Assembly: GCA_003221375.1 (NCBI GenBank)
Contig: QHRI01000350.1
Location: 1-7,463 of the forward strand
Source of the DNA: Verrucomicrobiota bacterium
GTDB taxonomy: Bacteria > Verrucomicrobiota > Verrucomicrobiia > Chthoniobacterales > UBA10450
Length of the DNA stretch: 7,463 bases
Direction: 5' to 3'
A model generated the notes under the pieces. It ran no database searches. It was not told the DNA's origin and saw only the letters and a list, made by a program, of their open reading frames with translations. The translations under genes and the position numbers were made by a program. Positions 6,579 through 7,463 of this stretch are shown here, one piece after another. The first letter of the stretch is position 1, and each line of letters begins with the position of its first letter.

Positions 6579-7244
6579 ATGATCAAGGCGATCTTTTTCG
6601 ACGCACTCGGAACGCTGTTCTATTTGACTCGGACGGTTGGCCATCACTACGCGCTTGCCGGGACCGAAGTGGGCCTTACGCTCGATCCAGACCAGCTCGA
6701 TGCCGCGTTTTATTCAGCCTGGAAAAAAATGCCGCACCGGGCTGCGATCACCGGCCCGCGCGAGAACGATGACAAAGGTTGGTGGCGTGAGCTTGTCGAT
6801 CTTGTGCTCGATCAAGCTGCGCCTTCACTGAGCGAATTCGATCGGGATAATCTTTTCGAAGTCGCCTACGAACATTTTGCCGAACCAGGTGTCTGGGAAC
6901 TTTACCCCGAAGTTCCCGGCGTACTGCAGCAATTGCAGCCACGTTTTCAGCTCGCCGTAATCTCAAATTTCGATGGGCGCTTACGGTTCATTCTCGAGCA
7001 CCTCGGTATCTCGAAATTTTTCTCGCACATTTTCATCTCCAGCGAGATGGGAGCTGACAAACCGGACCCCGAAATTTTCCGGCGCGCGTTGAAGTTAGTC
7101 GAACTCAAACCGGATGAGGTCCTTCACGTTGGCGACGACCCGGAACGCGATTGGGAAGCCGCCAGCGCCGCTGGTTTGTCGATCTTTCGATTGGATCGAC
7201 CAAAGAATTCGCTGCGCGATCTGTTGACGATGTTGAAATTGTAG
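6579..7244 (+). CDS. HAD-superfamily (subfamily IA) hydrolase, REG-2/HDHD3-like
   Basis: A 221-aa soluble protein. HAD motif I is FFDALGTLF (nucleophile D8), motif II is VISNFD (Ser), motif III is the Lys in ADKPDPEIF, and motif IV is HVGDDPERDWEAASAAG. The opening FFDALGTLFYLTRTVGHHYA, with VG-x2-Y after motif I, and SNFD at motif II, resemble the REG-2-like/HDHD3 branch. The Asp two residues after the nucleophile, the general acid/base of HAD phosphatases, is replaced by Leu (L10), so classic phosphatase activity is doubtful; dehalogenase-type or unknown chemistry is possible. The helical cap lies between about residues 15 and 100. ATG 6579 puts motif I at the usual N-terminal position; an in-frame ATG at 6552 adds nine residues. 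The TAG stop is formed by the GTAG of a REP-like repeat. The substrate is unknown. Confidence 0.9.
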   Translation: MIKAIFFDALGTLFYLTRTVGHHYALAGTEVGLTLDPDQLDAAFYSAWKKMPHRAAITGPRENDDKGWWRELVDLVLDQAAPSLSEFDRDNLFEVAYEHFAEPGVWELYPEVPGVLQQLQPRFQLAVISNFDGRLRFILEHLGISKFFSHIFISSEMGADKPDPEIFRRALKLVELKPDEVLHVGDDPERDWEAASAAGLSIFRLDRPKNSLRDLLTMLKL

Positions 7245-7299
7245 GGCAAGCGCTTTGCTTGACCGTCCCTATTGGCCGGCGAAGCGCCCGCCCTACAAT
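7238..7299. repeat. Inverted pair of REP-like elements (BIME-like)
   Basis: ATTGTAGGGC (7238-7247) and GCCCTACAAT (7290-7299) are perfect inverted repeats. The match extends to 21 bp (7238-7258 against 7279-7299) with two A/C mismatches and one G-T pair around a 20-base loop. Each arm begins GTAGGGCrrGCGCTTyGC, and the left arm also folds alone (CAAGC-GCTTT-GCTTG). GTAG heading a hairpin, with two units facing each other, is the layout of REP/BIME elements. The left arm supplies the stop codon of the HAD gene. No T tract follows, so it is not a standard terminator, though the hairpin could protect the mRNA end. Confidence 0.65.
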
Positions 7300-7300
7300 C

Positions 7301-7329
7301 TTGCGACACTGCTCGATCTGGATTAGAAA
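7301..7329 (+). promoter_or_regulatory. Possible sigma-70-type promoter for tRNA-Lys
   Basis: TTGCGA (7301-7306) and TAGAAA (7324-7329) match the -35 and -10 consensus at four of six positions each, with the ideal 17-bp spacing. Transcription would begin about 6 bases before the tRNA. The match is modest and could be chance. Confidence 0.3.
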
Positions 7330-7341
7330 ACGTTTCCGCGC

Positions 7342-7414
7342 GGGTCGGTAGCTCAATCGGTAGAGCAGCGCCCTTTTAAGGCGTTGGTTCCGGGTTCGAG
7401 TCCCGGCCGACCCA
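7342..7414 (+). tRNA. trnK: tRNA-Lys (anticodon TTT)
   Basis: A complete 73-nt cloverleaf. The acceptor stem GGGTCGG (7342-7348) pairs with CCGACCC (7407-7413), with A7414 as discriminator. The D arm is GCTC/GAGC (ends at 7366). The anticodon stem GCGCC (7368-7372) pairs with GGCGT (7380-7384; one G-T pair) around CTTTTAA, placing TTT at 7375-7377. The variable loop is TGGTT, and the T arm is CCGGG-TTCGAGT-CCCGG (7390-7406). The 3' CCA is not encoded, so it must be added after transcription. Nothing recognisable follows up to the window end. Confidence 0.97.
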
Positions 7415-7463
7415 TGATTTCATCGCTTTTCATCTTTCATCCAGAAATGTCGTGATCTCTCAC

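Overview
The window looks like an ordinary stretch of bacterial chromosome. Features pointing to a Gram-negative soil- or water-type bacterium, most likely Verrucomicrobiota, are moderately high GC, weak or absent Shine-Dalgarno sequences at most starts, a GYF_2 (DUF4339) membrane protein, a stand-alone Pol I-type 5' nuclease, and short GTAG-headed palindromic repeats. The phylum assignment is an inference from gene style, not from a marker gene.

Layout: the window opens inside a six-helix membrane protein of unknown function (to 662, + strand). It converges on a GYF_2-domain membrane protein (706-1839, - strand). That gene is divergent from a 5'-3' exonuclease (1855-2766, +), with only 15 bp between the two start codons. 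A 385-bp gap follows. It holds a two-part stem-loop ending in seven T (terminator-like) and a GC-rich hairpin close upstream of nadC. nadC (3152-4000) and a biotin-protein ligase gene (4009-4623) lie 8 bp apart and probably form an operon; both make or attach cofactors. The ligase appears to lose its C-terminal domain, possibly through a shift in an A5 run.

On the - strand, a hemolysin III/TrhA (PAQR-like) membrane protein (5816-6481) is followed by a two-domain protein resembling a fusion of the siroheme decarboxylase subunits AhbA and AhbB (4710-5717). Divergent from trhA is a HAD hydrolase of the REG-2/HDHD3 type (6579-7244, +). Its stop codon lies inside a 62-bp inverted pair of REP-like repeats. 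A complete tRNA-Lys(UUU) gene (7342-7414) closes the window.

No CRISPR array, transposase, phage gene, toxin-antitoxin pair or recognisable defence system is present. The items most worth a second look are the AhbA/AhbB-like fusion, the REP-like repeats (one read through as coding sequence in a protein linker), the structured gap before nadC, and the possibly frameshifted biotin ligase.
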